From the NCBI RefSeq assembly GCF_019710475.1, contig NZ_JAJFAX010000001.1:496001-560000 (forward strand): DNA of 64,000 nucleotides, written 5' to 3'. The notes below the pieces were generated by a model, which searched no databases, was not told the origin of the DNA, and saw only the letters and a list, made by a program, of their open reading frames with translations. Position numbers and translations under genes: made by a program. Within the stretch, counting starts at the first letter, position 1. Each line of letters begins with the position of its first letter. Shown piece after piece: positions 19,853-30,485 of the stretch. The stretch comes from Glycomyces sp. TRM65418 (lineage in GTDB: Bacteria; Actinomycetota; Actinomycetes; Mycobacteriales; Micromonosporaceae).

Positions 19853-21340
19853 ATGGCTGACAAGAAGTCCGGCGAGCGGCCGCACGACCCGAAGTTCCCG
19901 GAGAAGTTCCTGAACTTCATGCGCACCGGCTGGGGCGCGACCGAGCTGGACGTGGCCGAACTCGAGCAGGCGGCCTACACGGCCCGCCGCCGCGAGGCGG
20001 TCTCCGCGGCGTTCCCGGGCGAGACGATCGTGGTGCCCACCGGCGCCGAGAAGGTCCGCGCGAACGACACGTTCTTCCGCTTCCGCGCGAGCTCGGACTT
20101 CGCGTGGCTCACCGGCGACTACGACCCCGAGGGCGTGCTGGTGCTCCACCCGAACGGGTCCGGCCACGACGCGGTGCTGTACCGGCGCCCGCGCCGGGGC
20201 TACGACTCCGACGAGTTCTTCCGCTCGGCGAAGTACGGCGAGCTCTGGATCGGCCGCAAGCGCTCCCTGGAGGAGACCGGCGTGCTGCTGGGCATCGAGG
20301 TGCGCGACGTCGACCGGCTCGAAGGCGAGCTCAAGGGGATCGAGCGCGGCAAGGTCCGCGTGCTGCGCGGCTTCGACGCGGGCGTCGACGAGCGCTTCCC
20401 GGCCGAGGCGCCGGCGAAGGACGCCGACGGGAAGCCGCAGCCGACCCGCGACGGCGAACTCGCCGCGGTGCTCTCGGAGCTGCGACTGGTCAAGGACGAG
20501 TGGGAGCTGGCGCAGCTGCAGAACGCCGTCGACATCACCGTGCGCGGCTTCGAGGACGTGGCGCGGATCCTCCCGGCCGGCGGGTCGGTCCCCGAGCGGC
20601 TCCTCGAGGGCGTGTTCGGGATGCGCTCGCGCGTCGAGGGCAACGGCCTGGGCTACGACTCGATCGTGGGCGCGGGCTCGCACGCCACGACCCTCCACTG
20701 GATCACCAACGACGGGCGGACGACGCCCGGCGAGCTGATCCTCATGGACATGGGCGTGGAGAACGACCACCTCTACACCGCCGACGTCACGCGCACGATC
20801 CCCGTGAGCGGCACGTTCACGCCGCTCCAGCGGCAGGTCTACGACATCGTGCACGCCTCGCAGCAGGCCGGCATGGACGTCGTCAAGCCCGGCACGGAGT
20901 TCCAGGAGATCCACCAGACCTGCATGCGGGTCCTGGCCGAAGGGCTCAAGGACCTCGGGGTGCTGCCCGGCTCGGTCGACGAGGCCCTCGACAAGGACTC
21001 GCTGATCTACCGCCGCTGGACCCTGCACGGCTTCGGGCACATGCTCGGCCTCGACGTGCACGACTGCGCCAACTCCCGCCCCGAGCACTACTACCGGGGC
21101 GCGGTCCAGGAGGACTACGTGCTCACCGTCGAACCGGGCCTGTACTTCCAGGCCAACGACGAGCTGGTGCCCGAGGAGCTGCGCGGCGTCGGCATCCGCA
21201 TCGAGGACGACGTGCGGGTCACCGCCGAGGGCTGCGAGAACCTCTCGGCCGGGCTGCCGCGCACGGCCGACGACGTCGAGTCCTGGCTCGCCGCGCAGCG
21301 CGAGGCCGGCCCCCGCTGGCCGGGGCTCGCGGAGGCCTGA
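19853..21340 (+). CDS. pepP: Xaa-Pro aminopeptidase (aminopeptidase P)
   Basis: 495 residues. The N-terminal AMP_N domain (about 40-180) is followed by a pita-bread metallopeptidase domain. Metal ligands are seen in LMDMGVENDHLYTADVTRT (two Asp), the His of HGFGHMLGLDVHD, and Glu residues in TVEPGLYF and GIRIEDDV. It removes N-terminal residues preceding proline, in the cytoplasm. ATG at 19853 with GAAGGA upstream; the open frame extends further upstream but overlaps the antitoxin on the other strand. Confidence 0.95.
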   Translation: MADKKSGERPHDPKFPEKFLNFMRTGWGATELDVAELEQAAYTARRREAVSAAFPGETIVVPTGAEKVRANDTFFRFRASSDFAWLTGDYDPEGVLVLHPNGSGHDAVLYRRPRRGYDSDEFFRSAKYGELWIGRKRSLEETGVLLGIEVRDVDRLEGELKGIERGKVRVLRGFDAGVDERFPAEAPAKDADGKPQPTRDGELAAVLSELRLVKDEWELAQLQNAVDITVRGFEDVARILPAGGSVPERLLEGVFGMRSRVEGNGLGYDSIVGAGSHATTLHWITNDGRTTPGELILMDMGVENDHLYTADVTRTIPVSGTFTPLQRQVYDIVHASQQAGMDVVKPGTEFQEIHQTCMRVLAEGLKDLGVLPGSVDEALDKDSLIYRRWTLHGFGHMLGLDVHDCANSRPEHYYRGAVQEDYVLTVEPGLYFQANDELVPEELRGVGIRIEDDVRVTAEGCENLSAGLPRTADDVESWLAAQREAGPRWPGLAEA

Positions 21341-21486
21341 ACCGGTCGGCCCGGCTCGGCTCCCGGAAGCGCGAGTTCCTCCGGCCGGGCATGGAAGACC
21401 AGGTGACGAGGGGGATCACAGGGCCGCTGCAAGGCCTGTGAGGGCCCCGCGTATAGTCCGAATTAAGACTTATATCCACCGCACCG

Positions 21487-21540
21487 GGCCGACGGCGGCG
21501 AGCATCACCGCACACCGACCGCCAGCCGCCGTCGGCCTTT
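21487..21540 (+). terminator. Terminator hairpin downstream of pepP
   Basis: Arms of 13 bases (21487-21499 and 21525-21537) perfectly complementary, 25-base loop, then TTT. It ends the pepP transcript. A TATAGT hexamer at 21452-21457 lies just upstream and would yield a roughly 75-nt RNA ending here, but no good -35 is seen. Apart from this and the acnA control sites, the 430-bp stretch 21341-21771 has no gene I can support. Confidence 0.65.
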
Positions 21541-21603
21541 AACCCAAGGCGACAGGCCCGGATGCGAGTCCTCTCCGAACGCCTACGGCCGCAGCGCCGT
21601 TCC

Positions 21604-21677
21604 TTAGGCTCGGCTAAGAACCTCGCGGGCGAACCCGGGTGCTACAGTTGGACTCGTTAAATAAGACGGACGTACTG
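21604..21677 (+). promoter_or_regulatory. acnA control region: iron-box-like and AcnR-like sites
   Basis: At 21604-21618 TTAGGCTCGGCTAAG matches most of the left and central part of the DtxR/IdeR box TTAGGTTAGGCTAACCTAA (12 of the first 14 positions) but not its right arm. A TACAGT -10 candidate lies at 21643-21648. At 21662-21677 TAAGACGGACGTACTG resembles the corynebacterial AcnR operator CAGNACNNNCGTACTG (10 of 12 fixed positions). An 11/10-base imperfect inverted repeat (GACTCGTTAAA / TTTAAGAGTC) encloses the latter. Roles are inferred. Confidence 0.5.
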
Positions 21678-21738
21678 TTTAAGAGTCGGACGCTCTGCCG
21701 GACCTCCCGTCCCCTTCCCTCGGGTTGCGGCAGACTGA

Positions 21739-24498
<2,760 letters not shown>

Positions 24499-24509
24499 GC
24501 GCGCACCTC

Positions 24510-24541
24510 GACGGGGGCGGGCCTGCGGGCCCGCCCCCGTC
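24510..24541 (+). terminator. Terminator after acnA
   Basis: Perfect 14-bp GC stem with TGCG loop starting 11 bases after the acnA stop. Followed by CTCCTT, no long U-tract. Confidence 0.8.
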
Positions 24542-24567
24542 TCCTTCCCTCAAGGAGGCACACCCCT

Positions 24568-24939
24568 GTGAACTACGGCTACGGGCTGCACCACGTGCAG
24601 CTCGCCATCCGCCCCCACGGCGAAGCGGACGCCCGCGCGTTCTACGTGGACGTCCTCGGCATGACCGAGATCGCGAAGCCCCCGGAACTGGCGGAGCGCG
24701 GGGGGCTGTGGCTGCGCACCGACGCGCTGGAGCTCCACCTCGGCGTCGAGAACGACCTCGTGCCCTCGAAGCGGGCGCACCCGGGCCTCCTCGTCGCCGA
24801 CCTCGACGGCCTGGCGGCCGCGCTGAAGTCGGCCGGGCACCCGGTCGACTGGGACGACCGCTTTCCCGGGTTCCGGCGCTGCTACGCCCGCGACCCGTTC
24901 GGCAACCGCCTGGAGTTCCTGACGCCGCTGGCGGGTTGA
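24568..24939 (+). CDS. VOC-family (glyoxalase-fold) protein
   Basis: 123 residues, GTG start with AAGGAGG upstream. Two beta-alpha-beta-beta-beta modules; candidate metal ligands are His8/9 (LHHVQLAI), Glu/His in LELHLGVE and Glu in DPFGNRLEF near residue 117. Substrate unknown; family members are glyoxalases, dioxygenases or resistance proteins. A single-gene unit after the acnA terminator. Confidence 0.8.
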   Translation: MNYGYGLHHVQLAIRPHGEADARAFYVDVLGMTEIAKPPELAERGGLWLRTDALELHLGVENDLVPSKRAHPGLLVADLDGLAAALKSAGHPVDWDDRFPGFRRCYARDPFGNRLEFLTPLAG

Positions 24940-24955
24940 GACCCCCGACGGGCGA

Positions 24956-24975
24956 AAACCCAGTCGACTGGGTTT
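24956..24975. promoter_or_regulatory. Perfect 20-bp palindrome
   Basis: AAACCCAGTCGACTGGGTTT, a gapless perfect palindrome between the VOC gene and the DUF3291 gene, 48 bp before the latter's ATG. It could be a dimeric-repressor operator for 25023-25481 or a hairpin terminator of the upstream gene; the absence of a loop favours an operator. Confidence 0.55.
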
Positions 24976-25022
24976 CCCCCGCGGCCGTTGACGCCGGTCC
25001 GCGGCCCTGGAAGGCTCGGGGC

Positions 25023-25481
25023 ATGACTGCGGGATATGAACTGGCACAGGTGAACATCGGGCGGATGCTCGCGCCGCTGGACTCGCCGGCGATGCGGGAC
25101 TTCGTGGACAACCTCGACGAGGTGAACGCCGCCGCGGAGGCGGCCGAGGGCTTCGTGTGGCGGCTCGTCGACGAGGAGGGCGACAACGCGACCGGGTTCC
25201 GGTTCTACGGCGACGAATGGCTCATCGTGAACATGTCGGTGTGGACGTCGGCGGAGGCCTTGCGGGCCTATGTGTACGGTCCGGCGCACCGGCCGTTCCT
25301 GCAGCGGCGGCGCGAGTGGTTCGAGCACCTGGCGGAGGCGATCACCGCCCTGTGGTGGGTGCCCGCGGGCGAGCGCCCCACGGTCGAGGAGGCCGAGAAG
25401 CGCCTCACCCTGCTGCGCGAGAAGGGGCCGACCATCGAGGCCTTCACGATGAAGGACTCGTTCGCGAACCCGGAGGCGTAG
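25023..25481 (+). CDS. DUF3291 family protein
   Basis: 152 residues beginning MTAGYELAQVNIGRM; the pattern YELAQxNxG at the start and ALWWVPAGERPTVEEAEKRL near the C-terminus is typical of DUF3291, an ABM-like ferredoxin fold of unknown function. No recognisable active site. The ATG lacks a strong Shine-Dalgarno, so it may be translated from a short leader. A perfect palindrome sits just upstream. Confidence 0.8.
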   Translation: MTAGYELAQVNIGRMLAPLDSPAMRDFVDNLDEVNAAAEAAEGFVWRLVDEEGDNATGFRFYGDEWLIVNMSVWTSAEALRAYVYGPAHRPFLQRRREWFEHLAEAITALWWVPAGERPTVEEAEKRLTLLREKGPTIEAFTMKDSFANPEA

Positions 25482-25573
25482 TCGCGGGGCGCAGCCGAAC
25501 CGTACGGGTCGCCCTGCGCGTGAAAGGCCTCACCACTCGGAATCGGCGCCGTCGCGGGGCCGTTGGACCCGGT

Positions 25574-26662
25574 GTGATTCGCGAGGTCGAGGTCGTCGTC
25601 ATCGGGGCCGGGCAGGCCGGGCTCTCGGCCGCCTACTTCCTGCGGAAGCACTTCGAACCCGAGACGGGGTTCGTCGTGCTCGACCACGCCCCGCACGCGG
25701 GCGGCGCGTGGCAGTTCCGCTGGCCGACCCTCACGTTCGCCACGGTCAACGGCGTCTATCGGCTGCCGGGCATGCCGGTGCCCGAACCCGAGGCGTCGGC
25801 GCCCGTGGCCCCCGTCCTCTCCGAGTACTTCGCCGACTACGAGCGGGCGTTCGACCTGCGCGTCCAGCGGCCCGTCTCCGTGCGGTCGGTCCGGTCGCTG
25901 CCCGACGGGCGGCTCGAGGTCGCGACCGGCAGCGGGATCTGGATCGCCGAGGCGCTCGTCAACGCCACCGGCACCTGGGAGCGGCCGTTCTGGCCCCGGT
26001 ACGCCGGTCAGGACCGGTTCGAGGGCCGCCAGCTCCACACCGCCCAGTACCGCGGCCCGTGGGAATTCGAGCATGAGCGCGTCGTGGTCGTCGGCGGCGG
26101 CATCTCGGCCGTCCAGCACCTCATGGAGATCCACCCGCTCGCCGCGTCGACGCATTGGGTGACGCGGCGCCCGCCGGCATGGCGCACCGACGAGTTCAAC
26201 CCCGACCGGGGCCGCGAAGCCGTCGCGATGGTCGAGGAGCGCGTCCGCATGGGCCTGCGCCCGCAGTCGGTCATCAGCGTGACCGGCCTGCCGCAGACGC
26301 CCGAGATCAGGGCCGCCCGCGAGGCCGGGATCCTGGAGCGGCTGCCGGTGTTCGACCGCATCGAGCCCGGCGGTGTCGCTTGGGAGGACGGGCGGTTCGT
26401 CCCGGCCGACGTCATCGTGTGGGCCACGGGGTTCCGGGCCGCGCTCGACCATCTCGCGCCGCTGAAGCTGCGCGCCCCGGGCGGCGGGATCGTCATGGAG
26501 GGCACCCGCGTCGCGGCCGATCCGCGCGTGCACCTGGTGGGCTACGGTCCTTCGGCGAGCACTGTGGGGGCGAACCGGGCCGGGCGCGCGGCCGTCAGGG
26601 AGATCCGGGAGCTGCTCGGTGCGAGGAGGCCGACCGCCGAGCGCGTCTCGGCACGAGCCTGA
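25574..26662 (+). CDS. Flavin-containing monooxygenase-like NAD(P)/FAD oxidoreductase
   Basis: 362 residues, GTG start. FAD-binding GAGQAGLSAAY near residues 10-20, NAD(P)-binding VVVGGGISAVQ around 173-183, and a terminal IVWATGFR motif (ATG motif) common to FMO/Baeyer-Villiger relatives. The FMO fingerprint FxGxxxHxxxY reads FEGRQLHTAQY, so this is likely a single-component N- or S-oxygenating enzyme or a related reductase. Its 3' end overlaps the convergent gene at 26595-27491 by 68 bp. Confidence 0.82.
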   Translation: MIREVEVVVIGAGQAGLSAAYFLRKHFEPETGFVVLDHAPHAGGAWQFRWPTLTFATVNGVYRLPGMPVPEPEASAPVAPVLSEYFADYERAFDLRVQRPVSVRSVRSLPDGRLEVATGSGIWIAEALVNATGTWERPFWPRYAGQDRFEGRQLHTAQYRGPWEFEHERVVVVGGGISAVQHLMEIHPLAASTHWVTRRPPAWRTDEFNPDRGREAVAMVEERVRMGLRPQSVISVTGLPQTPEIRAAREAGILERLPVFDRIEPGGVAWEDGRFVPADVIVWATGFRAALDHLAPLKLRAPGGGIVMEGTRVAADPRVHLVGYGPSASTVGANRAGRAAVREIRELLGARRPTAERVSARA

Positions 26663-27491
26663 TGAGGGCCTGCACCGGCCAGTGGTCGGAGGGGGTGAGG
26701 CCGTTCTGGGTGAAGGCGTTCACGCCCGTGCTGAGGCATTCGACGGCGCAGTCCCGGCTCGGCCTGGTGAGGATCCAGTCTATGCGGGTCGGCCCCTCGA
26801 ACGGTGCGGTCCTCCAGCGGTTGAACGTGGCCCAGGCCGGGGTGAGGCGGTCGGCCGCGGTCTCCCAGGCGTCGTCCAGTCCACCGCCGGTGAAGGCCCG
26901 GTGGGTCGCCGAGCCGGGCCCGCAGTTGAAGTCCCCGGCGACGATCACCGGGTCGAGGAAGCGCTCGGCGGTCTTCAGGACGATCGCGGCGCTCTTGCGC
27001 CGGGCCTTCTCGGAGCGGTGGTCGAAGTGGTTGTTCACCACGTAGAACCGCAGGCCGGTCTCGTGGTCCTCGAAGTGGACCCAGGTGAGCATCCGGACGG
27101 TGCCGCTTCCCCAGCTGCGCGAGCCGATCACCTTCGGGCGGCGGGAGAGCCACAGGTGGTCGTATTCGAGCGGGGCGAGTCGCGCGGCGTCCCAGAAGAT
27201 CGCGGTCGATTCGCTCCTGGAGCCGCCGCCGCGTCCGAGGTGGACCCAGTCGTAGTCGTCGAGGTCCGCGCGCAGTTCCAGGAGCTGTCGGAAGCGTCCC
27301 TCCTGCGTGCAGATGACGGAGGGCAGCTCGGTCTCCAGCACGGTCTTCACCAGGGGGCGGCGTTTCCACCACGAGTGCGGGGCGCGGCCGGAGGCCGACT
27401 TGAGGTTGTAGGTCATGACGTGGAGGAACGGCGGTGCGGCCGGCCCGATGAGCGGGTGGCCGGTCTGGGCGGCGATCTGCGCGTCGTTCAC
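26595..27491 (-). CDS. Endonuclease/exonuclease/phosphatase-family protein (cytoplasmic copy)
   Basis: 298 residues, GTG start. EEP-fold motifs in order: MTYNLK, CTQEG (catalytic Glu), VVNNHFDHRSEKAR (His), VAGDFNCGPGS (Asp/Asn), DWIL and LTPSDHWPV (Asp-His). No signal peptide. It is clearly a paralogue of the next gene upstream (same WLS, SWG and VRMLTW segments), which has a Tat signal. A phosphodiesterase or nuclease; substrate unknown. Basic Arg/Ser tail overlaps the FMO gene end. Confidence 0.85.
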   Translation of the reverse strand: MNDAQIAAQTGHPLIGPAAPPFLHVMTYNLKSASGRAPHSWWKRRPLVKTVLETELPSVICTQEGRFRQLLELRADLDDYDWVHLGRGGGSRSESTAIFWDAARLAPLEYDHLWLSRRPKVIGSRSWGSGTVRMLTWVHFEDHETGLRFYVVNNHFDHRSEKARRKSAAIVLKTAERFLDPVIVAGDFNCGPGSATHRAFTGGGLDDAWETAADRLTPAWATFNRWRTAPFEGPTRIDWILTRPSRDCAVECLSTGVNAFTQNGLTPSDHWPVQALIRLVPRRARRSASSHRAAPGSP

Positions 27492-27539
27492 CTACGCAAC
27501 GATATTCGCGCGATCACCGCCCTGCTGGCCGTTCGCCGA

Positions 27540-28463
27540 CTACGGCAGTTCGACGAGCGCCTGCGCGGGCCAGTGGTCGGAGGGCGTGAGGCCGTCCTTG
27601 GAGTACGTGTTCACCGCGGCCTTGAGGACGCGGATGTCGGGAGTGGCCATGATCCAGTCGATCCGGCGCTCCTCCTCGGTGGGGACGGGGTCCCAGCCGT
27701 TCCAGGTGCCGTAGACGGGCGTGACCTGCTCCTCGGCCTCCAGCATGGTGTCGACGAGGCCGCCCTCGACGAGGATCTGGTAGGTCGGGGTGCCGGGGAC
27801 CTGGTTGAAGTCGCCGGCGGAGACGACCGGGAAGCCCTGCTCGATCCACGGCGCGATGACGTCGAGGTTCATCTGGGAACCGAGCTGGCGGGAGTGCTCC
27901 GACTGGTGGTCGAAGTGGTTGTTGACGGTGTAGAACTCCTTGCCGGTCTCCAGGTCCAGGAAGCGGATCCAGGTGAGCATCCGGACGACGTTGTTGCCCC
28001 AGCTCTTGGAGCCGATGAGCAGCGGCGTGTCGGAGAGCCACAGGTGGTCGTACTCGACCACCTTGAGCCGCTTGGTGTTCCAGTAGATCGCGGTGGCCTC
28101 GGACTTGGAGCCGCCGAGGCGGCCCAGGTGGATCCAGTCGTAGCCGTCGAGGTCCTCCAGGACGTCCTGGAGCTGGCTGAACACGCCTTCCTGCGTGAAC
28201 AGGATGGAGGGCTTCTCGCGCTTGAGCACGTTCTTGACGAGGGGGCGACGCTCTTCCCAGGTGTGGGGCGAGGGGTCGCCGCCCTTGTAGCGGAGGTTGA
28301 AGGTGAGCAGGTGCAGCTGCTCGCCCCGGGGCTTGCCGATGAGCGAGCCGCCGAAGGCCTCCTGCGCGTGAGCGGTGCCGGAGAGGGCGCCGGTGGTGAG
28401 AGCGGTGGCGCCGACCGCGAGGCCGGCACCGAGCACGTTGCGTCGACTGAGGACGTTTGTCAT
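27540..28463 (-). CDS. Secreted endonuclease/exonuclease/phosphatase-family protein
   Basis: 307 residues from ATG 28461-28463. The N-terminus has a twin-arginine signal (LSRRNVLGAGLAVG) with an AHA cleavage site near residue 33. The catalytic core carries FTQEG, VNNHFDHQSEHSR, SAGDFNQVPG, DWIMATPD and LTPSDHWPAQ. Tat export suggests a metal-loaded enzyme folded before transport. Tandem with 26595-27491, separated by 48 bp. Confidence 0.87.
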   Translation of the reverse strand: MTNVLSRRNVLGAGLAVGATALTTGALSGTAHAQEAFGGSLIGKPRGEQLHLLTFNLRYKGGDPSPHTWEERRPLVKNVLKREKPSILFTQEGVFSQLQDVLEDLDGYDWIHLGRLGGSKSEATAIYWNTKRLKVVEYDHLWLSDTPLLIGSKSWGNNVVRMLTWIRFLDLETGKEFYTVNNHFDHQSEHSRQLGSQMNLDVIAPWIEQGFPVVSAGDFNQVPGTPTYQILVEGGLVDTMLEAEEQVTPVYGTWNGWDPVPTEEERRIDWIMATPDIRVLKAAVNTYSKDGLTPSDHWPAQALVELP

Positions 28464-28748
28464 GGAACCTCTATATCTCAGGAGCAAACCGGGTGGAAAG
28501 CAAGTTCACGACAAATGACTCTTTCGGACAACCGACAGGGCGTGAATTTCGCTTGAACGCACTTCGGCGAGCAACGAAACGCCCTCTCCGGCAGGGAAGG
28601 GCGTCTCGCACTCCTCAAGCGGCGGTGCTCGTCTGGACCGTGAGCGGCGGAGGCGAAGGGGCCCGCCTCGCGGCGGGGTCCCGCAGGAGGATGCAGGGCA
28701 CCGCGGCGCGCGCCGGTGGGGCCCGCTCGCCCCGAGTGTCCGCAAGCG

Positions 28749-28777
28749 ACGGCGGCGGGAGGGCGTCCCGCCGCCGT
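28749..28777 (-). terminator. Terminator downstream of the class A monooxygenase gene
   Basis: 12-bp perfect stem with GGGCG loop, about 20 bp past the stop of 28796-30232. A second weaker hairpin (7-bp arms 28579-28585 / 28598-28604, then TT on the minus strand) follows. Otherwise 28464-28795 holds only the promoter region of the secreted EEP gene, with no further gene seen. Confidence 0.7.
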
Positions 28778-28795
28778 GTTCACGGTTTCAGGCGG

Positions 28796-30232
28796 TCAGC
28801 GAGCCCCGGCATTGGTCTCCAGGTAGGCCCGGATCGCCGCGGGGTCGTCCTCGCCGGCCCAGCCGATGTAGCCGTCGGGGCGGATGACGCGGGCCGGACT
28901 GCCGGGCGCGGCCGAGGCCGCGTGGGCGACGAACGCGCCGCCGGCGGCGTCCGCACCGGGTTTCAAGGCACTGTCGAGCACGACGAACCGCCCGCCGCGG
29001 AGCGCCTCGTAGAGCCGCGAGCCGTCGGCGAGGCCGATGTCCTCGGCGCGCCGGCCGACCAGGTGGTGGTCGCCGTGGGCGTGCGGGTAGCGGATGCCGA
29101 TGCCGCTGATCATGCCGGTCATCCGCTGCATGACGGGCTTGATGCCCAGGGCGGTGCCGAGGACGGTGCCGCGGATGCGCTGGGCGATCTTGGAGCGGTT
29201 GGCGGCGACCCGGATCAGCGCGCCGCTGGAGCGCAGCACCGCCTTGCCGACCGGGTGGCGCTCGCCTTCGTAGGTGTCGAGCAGGGCCGGGTCGCCGCCG
29301 CGGAGGACCGCCGCGAGCTTCCAGGACAGGTTCGCCGCGTCCTGGAGGCCGGTGTTCATGCCCTGGCCGCCTGCGGGCGAGTGGCAGTGCGCGGCGTCGC
29401 CCGCGAGGAACACGCCGCCTTCGCGGTAGGTCGGGGCCTGGCGTTCGTCGGAGTGGAAGCGGGAGGCCCACCGTTCATCGCGCATCCCGAAGTCGGTGCC
29501 GAGCGAGCGCCGCACGGCGGTGCGGATCTCGTCGAGGTCCACGGGGGCGTCGTCGGGCTGCTGGTCGTCGCTGTTCCAGCCGATGACCCGCCAGTAGCCG
29601 TCGCCGAAGTCGGCGATGAAGGTGAAGGCGCCGTCGGCGCCGGCGATGACGGGGCTCCGGTCGGGCGGATCGGTGAACCGCACGTCGGCGAGCATGAGCG
29701 ACTGGAGGACGGCCTCGCCGGGGAAGGGGATGCCGACGGCGTCGCGGACCGCCGAGTGGACGCCGTCGGTGCCGACCGCGTAGGTCGCGGTCCAGTCGCC
29801 GTGTTCGGTGTGGACGGTGACGCGGCCGTCGCGTTGGTCGACGCCGGTGACCCGGTGGTCGTAGTGGAACTCGACGCCCGCGTCGACGGCGCGGCGGCGC
29901 AGGACGCGCTCCACGTGGTACTGCGGGGTCATGAGGACGAACGGGAAGCGGCTGTCGAGCCGGTCCAAGTGGAGAGTGGCGCGGCCGAACAGGAGGAACT
30001 CCCCGAGTTTGTTGCCGCCGAGGGCGAACAGGTCGTCGGTCAGGCCGCGGGCGTCGAGGACTTCGAGGGTGCGGGCGTGGACGGCGAAGGCGCGGGAGAG
30101 GTTGGAGAGCCGCTCGCCGCGTTTCTCGAGCACCACCACCCGGACGCCGGCTTCGGCGAGGTCGCCGGCGAGGAGGAGGCCGGTGGGCCCGGCTCCGACG
30201 ACGATGACTTCCGCTTGCTGCTGGTCCGACAT
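28796..30232 (-). CDS. Class A FAD-dependent aromatic hydroxylase (rifampicin-monooxygenase-like)
   Basis: 478 residues. FAD-binding GAGPTGLLLAG (about 12-22), central DG motif in VGTDGVHSAVR, and GDAAHCHSPAGGQGMNTGLQDA typical of PHBH-fold hydroxylases, followed by a C-terminal thioredoxin-like segment (about 390-478, LIRPDGYIGWAG). This is the layout of polyketide hydroxylases and of Rox-type rifampicin monooxygenases; which substrate cannot be told. The ATG has GAAGGAG upstream. A perfect inverted repeat 25 bp before the start and an iron box 215 bp upstream suggest dual control. Confidence 0.85.
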   Translation of the reverse strand: MSDQQQAEVIVVGAGPTGLLLAGDLAEAGVRVVVLEKRGERLSNLSRAFAVHARTLEVLDARGLTDDLFALGGNKLGEFLLFGRATLHLDRLDSRFPFVLMTPQYHVERVLRRRAVDAGVEFHYDHRVTGVDQRDGRVTVHTEHGDWTATYAVGTDGVHSAVRDAVGIPFPGEAVLQSLMLADVRFTDPPDRSPVIAGADGAFTFIADFGDGYWRVIGWNSDDQQPDDAPVDLDEIRTAVRRSLGTDFGMRDERWASRFHSDERQAPTYREGGVFLAGDAAHCHSPAGGQGMNTGLQDAANLSWKLAAVLRGGDPALLDTYEGERHPVGKAVLRSSGALIRVAANRSKIAQRIRGTVLGTALGIKPVMQRMTGMISGIGIRYPHAHGDHHLVGRRAEDIGLADGSRLYEALRGGRFVVLDSALKPGADAAGGAFVAHAASAAPGSPARVIRPDGYIGWAGEDDPAAIRAYLETNAGAR

Positions 30233-30257
30233 GGCGGTCTCCTTCGGGGCGGGCCGA

Positions 30258-30291
30258 TACCTTTAATTCATCAGCCGATGAATTAAAGGTA
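30258..30291. promoter_or_regulatory. Perfect inverted repeat operator before the monooxygenase
   Basis: Arms TACCTTTAATTCATC and GATGAATTAAAGGTA (15 bp each, perfect) with AGCC spacer. AT-rich half-sites of this TTCATC-N4-GATGAA type are typical of MarR-family operators. No MarR gene lies nearby, so the regulator would be encoded elsewhere. Confidence 0.75.
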
Positions 30292-30446
30292 GACCCGAAG
30301 GCGCCCCGAGGGAAGCCGTTGGGGCGTGATGTGACGGAGAACAAGGGAGTGTCGGCACGCAGTGGAGAGCGACTGCCCGCCGGCGCGAGAAAGCATCAGG
30401 GCCACGGGAGGTGAGAAGCCCGCGGCCCTGCGTCGTACTGCCGAAG

Positions 30447-30465
30447 AAAGGTTAGCATAACCTAA
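30447..30465. promoter_or_regulatory. DtxR/IdeR (DmdR)-type iron box
   Basis: AAAGGTTAGCATAACCTAA matches the TTAGGTTAGGCTAACCTAA consensus at 15 of 19 positions with both arms intact. On the minus strand TATGCT inside the box could be a -10. The only gene downstream on that strand is the monooxygenase 28796-30232, 215 bp away; a 10-bp hairpin with one mismatch (30399-30408 / 30419-30428) lies between. The stretch 30292-30446 has no supported gene. Confidence 0.75.
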
Positions 30466-30485
30466 CTTCATCGCTCAAGCGGTGC

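Noticed and set aside
28796-30232. Naming the flavoprotein as rifampicin monooxygenase (rox)
   Set aside because: The family layout fits, but polyketide hydroxylases share it and no substrate-specific residues could be checked.
30283-30471. 62-codon frame starting at the iron box
   Set aside because: Its start lies upstream of the box, it has no ribosome site, and its 3' end runs through the palindrome; more likely untranslated leader.
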